A stretch of 53,686 bases of DNA from assembly GCA_938091655.1 (NCBI GenBank), contig CALKOA010000041.1:1-53686 (forward strand), in the 5' to 3' direction. Shown one piece after another: positions 1-7,866 of the stretch; positions within the stretch are counted from its first letter, which is position 1, and each line of letters begins with the position of its first letter. The position numbers and the translations under genes are program-made. The DNA is from an uncultured Balneolaceae bacterium (GTDB lineage Bacteria > Bacteroidota > Rhodothermia > Balneolales > Balneolaceae). The notes under the pieces are model-generated. The model was not told where the DNA came from, ran no database searches, and saw nothing but the letters and a program-made list of their open reading frames with translations.

Positions 1-724
1 TTGCCTTAAATTGGGCTTTAAACACTTTGAACTTATAGATTTCAGACTCGTTTATCTCTTCTGGACTATCTTTTCTTTGCTGGTTGATTGATCTTTCCAC
101 CGTGTCCATCGTTTCAATAGCTACATCCAATAACCTTTCAATTTCTAAAGCTAATTGGTAGCCAAAATAAAATCCGTGTAATTGAAGCTCTATTTCTTGT
201 TTAGTGGCTGTCTCTTGTTGCTCAATACTTTGAACACCGAATTGAGCTGCTTTTACTGCCTTATCCACCGCTCCCCAAATAAATAATGGTTGCACTCCAA
301 TAACGCGAAAGCGATTCGCAAAATCCCAATTATCCCAATCATAGGTAGCATCTGGGTCTAAGTATATCTGATTACTTGGGAAGCCCCTTGGAGAAATCAC
401 ACTAGGTAATATGCCATGCTCCGATTCCATTCTAAGTGAAGGTAAGAAGCGTTGATTACGAACTTGCTGGACCTGATTTTGGGCTAGGGAAACAGACACT
501 TGTTCGGCCTTTATTTGACCTATTTGCTCTAAAGCAAGATCGATAAACTCATCGTATTCAAGAAACATAGTATCTTGTGCAAATTCATTACTCAACCCAT
601 TTTCAGCTACCGTGTACACCCATGAGCCTGCGATAAGGGTAGGACTAAATAGTACTAATACTAGTGCTAGGGTATATTTTCCAAAATATGCTGGAGAGAG
701 TAAATGTGTCATAAATTTATTCAT
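1..724 (-). CDS. TolC-family outer membrane efflux protein, N-terminal part (cut by window start)
   Basis: My reverse translation from an ATG at 724 stays open for 241 codons and runs off the window edge. A basic start (MNKFMTH) and a hydrophobic stretch near residues 17-32 look like an export signal. Then come Glu/Gln/Ala-rich helices, including LALEQIGQIKAEQVSVSLAQ and a second helix rich in Q and E. This is the usual look of the periplasmic coiled-coil hairpin of TolC/OEP proteins, with beta-strand-like FRVIGVQPLFIWG between them. TolC proteins form outer-membrane channels for tripartite pumps. No partner pump gene is visible, since the neighbour lies outside the window. Met5 (712) is an alternative start, because a promoter-like box lies only 5 nt before the first ATG. 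The family call rests on overall pattern, not a diagnostic motif. Confidence 0.7.
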   Translation of the reverse strand, partial: MNKFMTHLLSPAYFGKYTLALVLVLFSPTLIAGSWVYTVAENGLSNEFAQDTMFLEYDEFIDLALEQIGQIKAEQVSVSLAQNQVQQVRNQRFLPSLRMESEHGILPSVISPRGFPSNQIYLDPDATYDWDNWDFANRFRVIGVQPLFIWGAVDKAVKAAQFGVQSIEQQETATKQEIELQLHGFYFGYQLALEIERLLDVAIETMDTVERSINQQRKDSPEEINESEIYKFKVFKAQFKA

Positions 725-729
725 AATCC

Positions 730-737
730 TAAAGATA
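730..737 (-). promoter_or_regulatory. Possible Bacteroidota-type -7 element before the TolC-family gene
   Basis: Read on the minus strand the box is TATCTTTA, one mismatch from the TAnnTTTG element of Bacteroidota housekeeping sigma promoters. It ends only 5 nt before the ATG at 724, so transcription would begin almost at the start codon. No clear TTTG element lies at the expected upstream distance. Confidence 0.3.
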
Positions 738-796
738 CGAATTCTTTAAACCACTATAACGATGTAGTACTTTCACTGGTATTACACGAGCACAAT

Positions 797-825
797 AAAA
801 AAAGCCCCTAAATAGGGGCTTTTTT
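797..825 (-). terminator. Rho-independent terminator after tRNA-Ser / atp operon
   Basis: A perfect inverted repeat: an A-run, GCCCC, a six-base loop (taaata), GGGGC, and a T-run. It works in either direction by sequence. It lies 4 nt past the 3' end of the tRNA gene and ahead of the TolC-family promoter region, so its main role is probably to end the long ATP synthase/tRNA transcript. Confidence 0.85.
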
Positions 826-829
826 GATG

Positions 830-914
830 CGGAGAGTGAGGGATTCGAACCCCCGGAGACTTGCGCCTCAACGGTTTTCAAGACCGCCGCATTCGACCAC
901 TCTGCCAACTCTCC
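830..914 (-). tRNA. tRNA-Ser(UGA)
   Basis: On the minus strand a 7-bp acceptor stem (GGAGAGT with ACTCTCC), a D-arm, an anticodon stem-loop CGGTCTTGAAAACCG with anticodon UGA (bases 880-878), a long class-II variable arm and a T-arm with GGTTCGAATCC can all be drawn. The discriminator base is G, as expected for serine. The CCA end is not encoded (the sequence reads GCA), so it must be added after transcription. It begins 19 nt after the atpG stop and is followed by a strong terminator, so it is probably processed from the end of the atp transcript or from its own promoter within atpG. Confidence 0.95.
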
Positions 915-933
915 AATAAGTATGTTGATTCTT

Positions 934-1824
934 CTAAGAATCACTAAGTGCTTGTGCACCTGAAACAATTTCTGAAATTTCTGTAGTAATTGCACTCTGT
1001 CTAGCTTGATTATATTTCAAGCGTAAACTACGTTCTAAATCCTTGGCATTTTCAGTTGCACTATCCATTGCGGTCATTCTAGCGCCCTGTTCCGATGCAT
1101 TGGATTCCAAAACTGCTTTCCAGAGCTGCATTTTTATGTGCTTAGGAAGTAACTCGGCTATAATAGCTTTCTGATCAGGCTCATAGATATAGTCAGAATG
1201 TACGGAGTTATCAGTATCAGCTACAACCAAATCTTCCGCTTTTAATGGTAATATTTTTTCAACCTTACGATTTTGCGCGATTACTGACTTAAATTCGTTG
1301 TAGGCTAAATAAACTTCATCAATTTCTTTATCGATGAAGTCTTCCATGACTTTACCAATTAAAGTGGTGCTAAGTTCATATTCCAAATTATCGAAAAAAC
1401 CAGGGTGTTTTGCGTCTATTGAATACGATCTTTTGCCAAAATAGGCTATCGCTTTTTTCCCTATTGTAATCAGGCTTAAGCCGTCGGTTTCTTTTCCCTG
1501 TTCAAAGTTGTTTGCAATAAATAACTCCACCTCTTTGAATAAGTTATTATTGAAACCTCCACAGAGGCCTCTATCTGACCCAACGACTATGACTAAGCTA
1601 CGTTTAGATTCATTGGTTTCCCGTAGTAAAGGATGTGTTAATTCCTGACCTTGAATCAAGCGTCCAATAACAGATGACAAAGTGTTAGCATAAGGACGCG
1701 TTTGTGTCATACGGTCTTGTGCCTTACGTAACTTTGCAGCCGCAACCATTTTCATCGCTTTGGTAATCTGCTGAGTATTATTTACGGATGTTATCCGATT
1801 ACGTATGTCGCGTAAATTGGCCAT
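934..1824 (-). CDS. atpG: F1F0 ATP synthase gamma subunit
   Basis: The rotor shaft of F1, converting rotation of the c-ring into catalysis in the alpha/beta head. The 296-residue length is normal. The N-terminal helix with [20 protein letters not shown] and the C-terminal helix with [19 protein letters not shown] are the two signature ends that form the coiled-coil shaft, and [11 protein letters not shown] is the conserved Rossmann-like core motif. The gene follows atpA by 11 nt and is the last protein gene of the operon. The genes for beta and epsilon do not follow as they do in Escherichia coli; they must lie elsewhere. Confidence 0.98.
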   Translation of the reverse strand: MANLRDIRNRITSVNNTQQITKAMKMVAAAKLRKAQDRMTQTRPYANTLSSVIGRLIQGQELTHPLLRETNESKRSLVIVVGSDRGLCGGFNNNLFKEVELFIANNFEQGKETDGLSLITIGKKAIAYFGKRSYSIDAKHPGFFDNLEYELSTTLIGKVMEDFIDKEIDEVYLAYNEFKSVIAQNRKVEKILPLKAEDLVVADTDNSVHSDYIYEPDQKAIIAELLPKHIKMQLWKAVLESNASEQGARMTAMDSATENAKDLERSLRLKYNQARQSAITTEISEIVSGAQALSDS

Positions 1825-1835
1825 GTTAAAATGAA

Positions 1836-3443
1836 CTAGGCTGCGTTAATTTGTTCAATTATTTGAGAAGCAGTAGCTAATATTTGATCTCCAAATTCAT
1901 CGGTCAGTAATCCAGTAGTGGCTAAATTTGCCATTTCTTTTTCGTACTTCGATGTCACAACATCCAAAAATTCAGCTTGGAAATTAAGTATAGCTTCTAC
2001 CGCAAGCTTGTCAAGTAGCCCCTTATCATTCACCTTTAGAAGTACAATCTGATTTTCTACAGGAAGTGGCTCATAAACATTTTGTTTGAGAAGTTCAGCT
2101 GTTCTTTCACCTCTTCTCAACTGTGCTTGAGTAGCTGGGTCTAGATCAGATCCGAATTTAGCAAATGCCTCTAACTCACGGTACTGAGCCAAATCTAATT
2201 TAAGTGTACCAGATAGCTTCTTCATGGATTTCACCTGAGCCGAACCACCAACACGTGATACAGAAATACCGACATCGATGGCTGGTCTAATGCCGGAATT
2301 AAATAGATCGGTATCTAAGAAAATCTGTCCATCAGTGATCGAAATCACATTCGTTGGTATGTAGGCAGAAACGTCTCCAGCTTGGGTTTCAATAACAGGA
2401 AGTGAAGTTAAAGATCCACCACCCTTAACTAATGGTTTCAGCTCTTCTGGGATGTTGTTCATGGTGCGAGCTACTTCATCATCATTAATGATTTTGGCGG
2501 CTCGTTCCAATAAACGGCTATGAAGATAGAATACATCTCCAGGGTAGGCTTCTCGTCCAGGAGGTCGCTTCAGAAGTAGTGAAAGTTCTCGGTAGGCAAC
2601 CGCTTGTTTTGATAAATCATCATATATTACTAAGGCATGTCTACCTGTATCCCTAAAATATTCGCCTACTGCAGCACCAGCAAATGGTGCAATATATTGC
2701 ATCGGAGCAGCAGCACTAGCAGGAGCGTTAATAATGACAGAATATTCCATAGCACCATTCTCTTCAAGAGCTTGCTTGATTCCAGCTACAGTGGATGCCT
2801 TCTGACCTACAGCAACATAAATACAAAAAACGGGCTTATCGGTTTTTTGAGTTTCTTTTTGATTGATAATCGTATCAATTGCAACCGATGTTTTCCCTGT
2901 TTGCCGGTCACCAATAATTAATTCTCTTTGTCCACGACCGATAGGTATTAGTGAATCAATAGCTTTTATACCTGTCTGGAGGGGCTCAGCAACAGGTTCT
3001 CTGTAAATTACACCAGGTGCTTTACGCTCTAAGGGAACACGTATTGTCTTACCGATTATTGGCCCTTTACCATCCTGAGGGTGACCGAGTGGATCAATAA
3101 CTCGGCCTAATAATCCATCTCCTACAGAAATAGAGGCAATATCTTTTGTTCTTTTGACCGTTTGACCTTCTTTAACCATACTGGATGAGCCAAACAATAC
3201 TATACCTACATTATCTTCCTCTAGGTTAAGTACCATACCTGTTACTGATTCACCTTTTTCATTTTTGGCATCAGGTATGGTTACTAGCTCACCTGCTTGT
3301 ACTTTTGAGAGGCCATAAACGCGTGCAATACCATCACCTACTTCAAGGACGGTACCCACATCATAGGTATCGGATTCATTATCAAATCCGGATAACTGTT
3401 TTCTTAGTATGGCCGATACTTCATCTGGTCTTACTTGACTCAT
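1836..3443 (-). CDS. atpA: F1F0 ATP synthase alpha subunit
   Basis: The non-catalytic nucleotide-binding subunit of the F1 head. The Walker A motif GDRQTGKT is at residues 178-185, and [20 protein letters not shown] is the conserved core with the Walker B aspartate. [17 protein letters not shown] contains the arginine-finger region (SVSRVG). The 535-residue length is slightly above the usual 500-525. It lies between atpH and atpG (42 and 11 nt gaps). The N-terminal beta-barrel includes [17 protein letters not shown], typical of the family. Confidence 0.98.
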   Translation of the reverse strand: MSQVRPDEVSAILRKQLSGFDNESDTYDVGTVLEVGDGIARVYGLSKVQAGELVTIPDAKNEKGESVTGMVLNLEEDNVGIVLFGSSSMVKEGQTVKRTKDIASISVGDGLLGRVIDPLGHPQDGKGPIIGKTIRVPLERKAPGVIYREPVAEPLQTGIKAIDSLIPIGRGQRELIIGDRQTGKTSVAIDTIINQKETQKTDKPVFCIYVAVGQKASTVAGIKQALEENGAMEYSVIINAPASAAAPMQYIAPFAGAAVGEYFRDTGRHALVIYDDLSKQAVAYRELSLLLKRPPGREAYPGDVFYLHSRLLERAAKIINDDEVARTMNNIPEELKPLVKGGGSLTSLPVIETQAGDVSAYIPTNVISITDGQIFLDTDLFNSGIRPAIDVGISVSRVGGSAQVKSMKKLSGTLKLDLAQYRELEAFAKFGSDLDPATQAQLRRGERTAELLKQNVYEPLPVENQIVLLKVNDKGLLDKLAVEAILNFQAEFLDVVTSKYEKEMANLATTGLLTDEFGDQILATASQIIEQINAA

Positions 3444-3485
3444 GTTGTTGTGTTTTATAAAGGTCTAGTTATTCTAAAAACAATA

Positions 3486-4025
3486 TTACTGAGAGAGAAG
3501 TGTGTGCTCTAGCTCATTTAACTTATGCAGAACACTCCCATCTACTACGGTGTCTTCCATTTGAATAGTGATACCACCTAATAGTGATGGTACTACTTCA
3601 ACTTGCAAATGCACTTTCTTTTTTGTGGAAAATTCAAGTGCTTTAGATATAGATTCTAACTGTGCAGCTTCCAGTGGATATGCTGATTTTAATGTAACCT
3701 CAGTTATTCCTACAGCCTCATTATATAAGCTGATGAAAGCTTCGGTTATTAAAGGCAGCAATGCATATCGTTCTTTCTCTGCAATCAGCAATAAAAATTG
3801 CATTGCGAGAGTTCCAATATGCTCGGAGAAAATTTCGCCTAATATGATGGTTTTGTCAGAAGGTTTGACAATAGGACTTTTCAATGTAACCTGAAGGTCA
3901 CGTGAACCTTTGATGGTGTCACGAATTGTCCTGATATCCTCTAATACTTCTTCTAAGTTACCCTGTTCTTGAGATAGCGTTAAAAGAGCTTTTGCGTATC
4001 GTTTTGCCGCCTTAGAGCTGATCAT
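3486..4025 (-). CDS. atpH: F1F0 ATP synthase delta subunit
   Basis: The peripheral-stalk subunit joining b to the top of F1. It is 179 residues. The start SSKAAKRYAKALLTLSQEQG matches the family's N-terminal helical domain, and the C-terminal signature LLGGITIQMEDTVVDGSVLHKL (split here: LLGGITIQMED, then VVDGSVLHKL) is clear. It starts 5 nt after the atpF stop and precedes atpA, the usual F-H-A order. Sequence outside the two ends is variable, as normal for this subunit. Confidence 0.96.
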   Translation of the reverse strand: MISSKAAKRYAKALLTLSQEQGNLEEVLEDIRTIRDTIKGSRDLQVTLKSPIVKPSDKTIILGEIFSEHIGTLAMQFLLLIAEKERYALLPLITEAFISLYNEAVGITEVTLKSAYPLEAAQLESISKALEFSTKKKVHLQVEVVPSLLGGITIQMEDTVVDGSVLHKLNELEHTLLSQ

Positions 4026-4030
4026 ATACC

Positions 4031-4543
4031 TTAATTCTTAGACAAATCGTTGATGTAATTATCAACTAATTTTTTGTTTTTCTCTTCATCCAGTTCAGCA
4101 TCTAAAATCATAGAGGCTGATTTGATAGCCAAATGAGCAACTTCTTGTCTAAGGGCTAATAAAGCAGACTGCTTTTCTTTTTCAATGTCTACTTTCGCCT
4201 GTTCAATTATTTGCTCTGCTTCATCTTTAGCTTTTGCAACTCGTTCACTTCGTATACGCTCTGCCTCTTCTTTAGCTTCTTTGCGAATTTGATGAGCTGT
4301 TTGTTCAGCCTCACGAAGTGCTTTTTCGTTGTCCTTGGAAATAGCCTCGGCTTTTGCCAAAGCAATTTCAGCTGCCTCTAAGGATTCACGTATTCTGGTT
4401 TCACGTCCTTCAAGGGCTGCCATAATCGGCGGCATAGCGTATTTCATCATGATTAAGAGAAATACAACCAGTGAAATTGCTATCCAGATAGCAAACCCAG
4501 TATTAAAAGAGAGTAAACCTCCGCTAGCTAAAAGGTAAAGCAT
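4031..4543 (-). CDS. atpF: F1F0 ATP synthase b subunit
   Basis: The membrane-anchored peripheral-stalk subunit. One N-terminal membrane helix lies at about residues 12-34, followed by a long charged coiled coil of Ala/Glu/Lys/Arg repeats to the end (170 residues). The motif PPIMAALEGRETRIRESLEA just after the helix is the family hallmark. It sits 18 nt after atpE and 5 nt before atpH. Only one b-type gene is present, so the stalk is probably a b homodimer. Confidence 0.96.
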   Translation of the reverse strand: MLYLLASGGLLSFNTGFAIWIAISLVVFLLIMMKYAMPPIMAALEGRETRIRESLEAAEIALAKAEAISKDNEKALREAEQTAHQIRKEAKEEAERIRSERVAKAKDEAEQIIEQAKVDIEKEKQSALLALRQEVAHLAIKSASMILDAELDEEKNKKLVDNYINDLSKN

Positions 4544-4561
4544 AGTGATCTTTGTTAAGGA

Positions 4562-4780
<219 letters not shown>

Positions 4781-4812
4781 TTATTTATTAAATTTTGATT
4801 TTTGTTCTAAGG

Positions 4813-5871
4813 TTATACTGATAAATCAGCATGAATATGTTCATCATGGTCATGACCATGTTCATGCTCTTCAACAGCCATTCCAATGAAAACTGCAGAT
4901 AATAATGAAAAAATATAAGCCTGCAGAATAGCCACTAATAGTTTTAAAATATACAGTATTGAAGTTACTACTACTGAGAAAATACTTACTCCGTATGCTG
5001 CAATACTTCCATACATTTCATTAAAAATAAAAATCAAACCAAGAATTGCGATGATCATTATTTTTCCAGACATCATATTCGCAAATAGTCGGATAGCTAA
5101 AGCAAAAGGTTTCGTAAAAAGTCCTATTAATTCTACTGGGATCATAAGAAATTTGACACCCAAAGGCACTCCAGGAAACCAAAATACATGCTGCCAATGG
5201 TCTTTACTGCCACTGAACTGGGTTACAAAAAAGGTAAATGATGCAAGAACAGCAGTAACTGTAATATCAGCAGTGGCTGTCGCAGCCCATGGCAGTAACC
5301 CGAAAGTATTCATGAATGCTATTGACATAAACATGGTAAACAAATAGGGCACGTACTTTTTATGCTTATCCCCTTCAATGTTTGGTTTGGCAACCTCATC
5401 TCTAATGAATTCATAAAATACTTCAAATAGATTTTGAAGCACGCCTTTTGGCGCGGTAGATGTACCAATGCCTTTTTTATATCGTGAGCCGGCATACATG
5501 GTAAAGAGCGCAAGCGCACCAAGTCCAAACCAGAAATACAAGAGGTGTGATGTTAATGAAAAATCAATGAGCATAGATCCATTTACCGGAGTAATGCTAT
5601 AGTCTACTTGTTCAAACTCACCTGAAGCCAAGGCTTTCTTAGTCGAGCCATAGGTCGAAAGCTGAGTAGATCCATTATCATCTTGCCACAAAAATATTTT
5701 AGGAAGGTATAGTTTTGTCCCAAAAAACGTGAAGTAATCGTGATCAGCAACCGTACCCATAATGTCAATAGGAGACTCACTTTTCGTGTCAGCATCAGCA
5801 GCAAGAACCGTTGATTGACCCAATAAAAGTACTACGATCAGTAAGGATAAAAACGTGAAATATTTTGTCAT
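4813..5871 (-). CDS. atpB: F1F0 ATP synthase a subunit with signal-like N-terminus and two Lys in the half-channel
   Basis: The proton-channel stator subunit, 352 residues. The first ~24 residues look like a cleavable signal (hydrophobic, then VLAADAD), followed by a ~90-residue soluble region before the membrane core, as in many Bacteroidota AtpB. The essential Arg (R261) is in AIRLFANMM, with Asn265 and Gln317 also at conserved positions. At the site of E. coli Glu219 (His in mitochondria) there is Lys270 (SGKIM). At the site of E. coli His245 (Glu in mitochondria) there is Lys310 (ILKLLVAILQ). Both codons read AAA. The C-terminus is His-rich (EEHEHGHDHDEHIH). The start overlaps the preceding gene by 4 nt (ATGA). 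Confidence 0.96.
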   Translation of the reverse strand: MTKYFTFLSLLIVVLLLGQSTVLAADADTKSESPIDIMGTVADHDYFTFFGTKLYLPKIFLWQDDNGSTQLSTYGSTKKALASGEFEQVDYSITPVNGSMLIDFSLTSHLLYFWFGLGALALFTMYAGSRYKKGIGTSTAPKGVLQNLFEVFYEFIRDEVAKPNIEGDKHKKYVPYLFTMFMSIAFMNTFGLLPWAATATADITVTAVLASFTFFVTQFSGSKDHWQHVFWFPGVPLGVKFLMIPVELIGLFTKPFALAIRLFANMMSGKIMIIAILGLIFIFNEMYGSIAAYGVSIFSVVVTSILYILKLLVAILQAYIFSLLSAVFIGMAVEEHEHGHDHDEHIHADLSV

Positions 5872-6269
5872 TCCTCTAAGGGATGTTTCAATAATCTATG
5901 ATGGATAAGTAACAACTCTATTACAGATTGATAAAGATAGGAAATAATAAAATTAACTGTAAAGAACATTTGTTCAAATTTTATGGTCGATAGTGAAATA
6001 AAGAGTGACAAGATGACCATAGAAAATCTAACTAGGGTGGTAATGTAATAGACCTTGATAAAATTTTGAGAGGAAACCGTCCAAAATCTTACCCAAACCC
6101 ACATTGCGCCACCAACAAATACAAGTGCAATCAAATAAGCGATCAGCGTTTCAGATAAGATTCCAGGCAGAATCCAATACACTATAAGTAGCAAAGCGAC
6201 TAAAAAGGGTATTTGAGCATATAGGAATACATAGAAAACTGGCGCTTCAAAAAAATATTTCTTTAGCAT
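5868..6269 (-). CDS. Small membrane protein of the ATP synthase operon, unknown function
   Basis: A 133-residue protein with four likely membrane helices (about residues 12-34, 38-60, 75-95 and 100-118) and short basic or His-rich ends (HHRLLKHPLEE). It lies between the AtpZ-like gene and atpB and overlaps the atpB start by 4 nt, so its translation is coupled to that of the a subunit. Position and topology resemble AtpI, a c-ring assembly helper, but I see no diagnostic motif and do not assign a symbol. It could also be a lineage-specific partner of the a subunit. Confidence 0.8.
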   Translation of the reverse strand: MLKKYFFEAPVFYVFLYAQIPFLVALLLIVYWILPGILSETLIAYLIALVFVGGAMWVWVRFWTVSSQNFIKVYYITTLVRFSMVILSLFISLSTIKFEQMFFTVNFIISYLYQSVIELLLIHHRLLKHPLEE

Positions 6270-6316
6270 AAGTATATTATCACGACAGTGGTTTTAGTAG
6301 GCCCAGCTTGTTTAGG

Positions 6317-6556
6317 TTACTTATCCCCTCGTTCTCTGTCTCGCCCATCTAGGGCTGGATCTTTGAGCAGGCGAACAATTCGAAATAAAAATAAAATGAG
6401 CCCAAGGATAACACCACATAATATACCAACTGGTTTAATTCCAAAATATGCATCAATATAGCTACCTAAAATAGTGGGTAGTGAGAGTGACAAGGCTATT
6501 TCAGTCCCCAAACTAAGGTAGGCACGATAGGGTGCTGGTAACCACTTTGAAATCAC
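6317..6556 (-). CDS. AtpZ/AtpI-family ATP synthase accessory protein
   Basis: A 79-residue protein with two membrane helices separated by SYIDAYFGIKPVG, the pattern of the AtpZ/AtpI family (helix, short loop with Asp-x-x-x-Gly, helix, charged tail). Such proteins sit at the head of atp operons and are linked to assembly of the ATP synthase or to magnesium/calcium transport. The tail KDPALDGRDRERGDK is unusually charged. It lies 22 nt after the bactofilin gene and 47 nt before the next membrane gene, at the head of the atp block. Confidence 0.85.
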   Translation of the reverse strand: MISKWLPAPYRAYLSLGTEIALSLSLPTILGSYIDAYFGIKPVGILCGVILGLILFLFRIVRLLKDPALDGRDRERGDK

Positions 6557-6578
6557 ATTAAAGCCCGATTTTAAGGTT

Positions 6579-7007
6579 TCATTGTTCTACATCGTTGAAT
6601 GTTGTTTCTGCATACTCTTTAGTATCCAGTACCGAAGTATCACCCATTTTACAAAGCCCGTTTACTTTAGCACCTTCTTCAATAACTAAAATCTTAGTAG
6701 TTACATTACCTTCAAGGACCGCTGTTTTTCGAAGTGTAATTTTATTTTTCCCCAACACATCTCCGCTTACCTTCCCAGCAATATCAGCATTTTGACAAAC
6801 TATATCACCTGAAACAAACCCTTGCTCGGTTATGATAACTTTAGATTCTGTCTCAAGAGTACCCTTTAAGACTCCACCTATACGTATATCGTGTTCTGAT
6901 TTTAGAAAACCTTCTAATTTTGACCCCTCGCTAATTATATTTACAGATGGATAATTGGTTTCATTTGCCATAGTTGTACTCGTGGTTTTTCTTTTTCTAG
7001 ATATCAT
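6579..7007 (-). CDS. Bactofilin (polymer-forming cytoskeletal protein)
   Basis: A 142-residue protein with the right-handed beta-helix repeats of bactofilins, spaced by hydrophobic/Gly patterns (IGGVLKGTLETESKVIITEQ, then VSGDIVC, IAGKVSGDVLG, LEGNVTTKILVIEEGAKVNG). The short polar N-terminus and C-terminus flanking the repeats are typical. Bactofilins form membrane-associated filaments that place wall enzymes. The gene begins 1 nt after the M23 peptidase stop; bactofilin/M23 pairs are known to control cell shape in several bacteria, so a shape role is likely. AtpZ and the atp genes follow directly. Confidence 0.93.
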   Translation of the reverse strand: MISRKRKTTSTTMANETNYPSVNIISEGSKLEGFLKSEHDIRIGGVLKGTLETESKVIITEQGFVSGDIVCQNADIAGKVSGDVLGKNKITLRKTAVLEGNVTTKILVIEEGAKVNGLCKMGDTSVLDTKEYAETTFNDVEQ

Positions 7008-7008
7008 T

Positions 7009-7866
7009 TTATTTCAATAAATAGACTTCAGGATCTTGCGGTAACCCGTCTTTCCATATTTCAAGATGAAGATGAGAAGCAGTGCTTTGCACACCGGCAT
7101 TACCTACCGATGCAATTATATCACCTTTTACCACCACATCCCCTTCTCGCTTGTAAGATGTCCGGCAATGCTTATACACACTTAATAGACCGTTGGTATG
7201 TTGAATAGATATTACATAACCATTCGCTATCGTCCAATTAATATTCACAATAGTACCCTCTGCCAAAGCCCTAACCTGTTCACCCTCGGTGGCTGCAATA
7301 TCTAAACCAAAATGCTCTTCATTGGGTTTAAATGATCGAGAAATAGTACCATCGACTGGATATGCTGTAGGAAATATGGGTTCACTTTTTAACAATGAGG
7401 ATGATATTAATCCTTGTGTGCTTAAATTTAACACTTCTTGTGGAGTACTTCGGGGAACCCCACCCAATACCGTTTGATTTTGCATTAACAGCAAACTCTG
7501 CAACCGTTCATCTAGAGTTAAAGTTGTATCGGTGTTTAGCCGGATAATACTCCTAATTTGCCCAAGTTGTTCATCGCGTACATCCAATGAGTCCTGAAGA
7601 GTATCCAGCCTGCCTAATACATGCTCAATTTGCATATTTATTTGTGATTCTTTGCTTCTGTATACCCATTCTCCAAGAGGTGTAAACATGAGTATGAGTA
7701 TAAAGACTATTAAAACAGAGACCAACAAGGCGACTAATCCCAAAAAAAACTGACGAGGTAAAAATTGATATTCACGAGAACCATCTGGAACCGACTCATC
7801 AATTAGAATCAAACGTATCCATTTGTCTTTAAGTCGAACTAATGTTTTTAATAATTCGGTATTCAT
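7009..7866 (-). CDS. Membrane-anchored M23 (LytM) metallopeptidase
   Basis: A predicted murein endopeptidase, 285 residues. A cytosolic N-terminus of about 38 residues is followed by a membrane helix (about 40-62), a helical region likely to be coiled coil (about 70-130) and a C-terminal M23 domain in the periplasm. The zinc ligands are visible: His185 and Asp189 in HFGLD, and HLHLE at 265-269 with the catalytic/ligand histidines; YKHC supplies the other conserved His. An intact site suggests an active enzyme. It abuts the glycosyltransferase stop with no gap and is followed by the bactofilin, which probably localises it. Confidence 0.93.
   Translation of the reverse strand: MNTELLKTLVRLKDKWIRLILIDESVPDGSREYQFLPRQFFLGLVALLVSVLIVFILILMFTPLGEWVYRSKESQINMQIEHVLGRLDTLQDSLDVRDEQLGQIRSIIRLNTDTTLTLDERLQSLLLMQNQTVLGGVPRSTPQEVLNLSTQGLISSSLLKSEPIFPTAYPVDGTISRSFKPNEEHFGLDIAATEGEQVRALAEGTIVNINWTIANGYVISIQHTNGLLSVYKHCRTSYKREGDVVVKGDIIASVGNAGVQSTASHLHLEIWKDGLPQDPEVYLLK

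Noticed and set aside
729-995. 88-codon minus-strand frame covering the tRNA-Ser
   Set aside because: It runs through the tRNA gene and terminator and overlaps atpG; it is a shadow of a structural RNA.
2637-2921. 94-codon plus-strand frame inside atpA
   Set aside because: It is antisense to the conserved Walker A region of atpA and has low-complexity Ser/Cys content.
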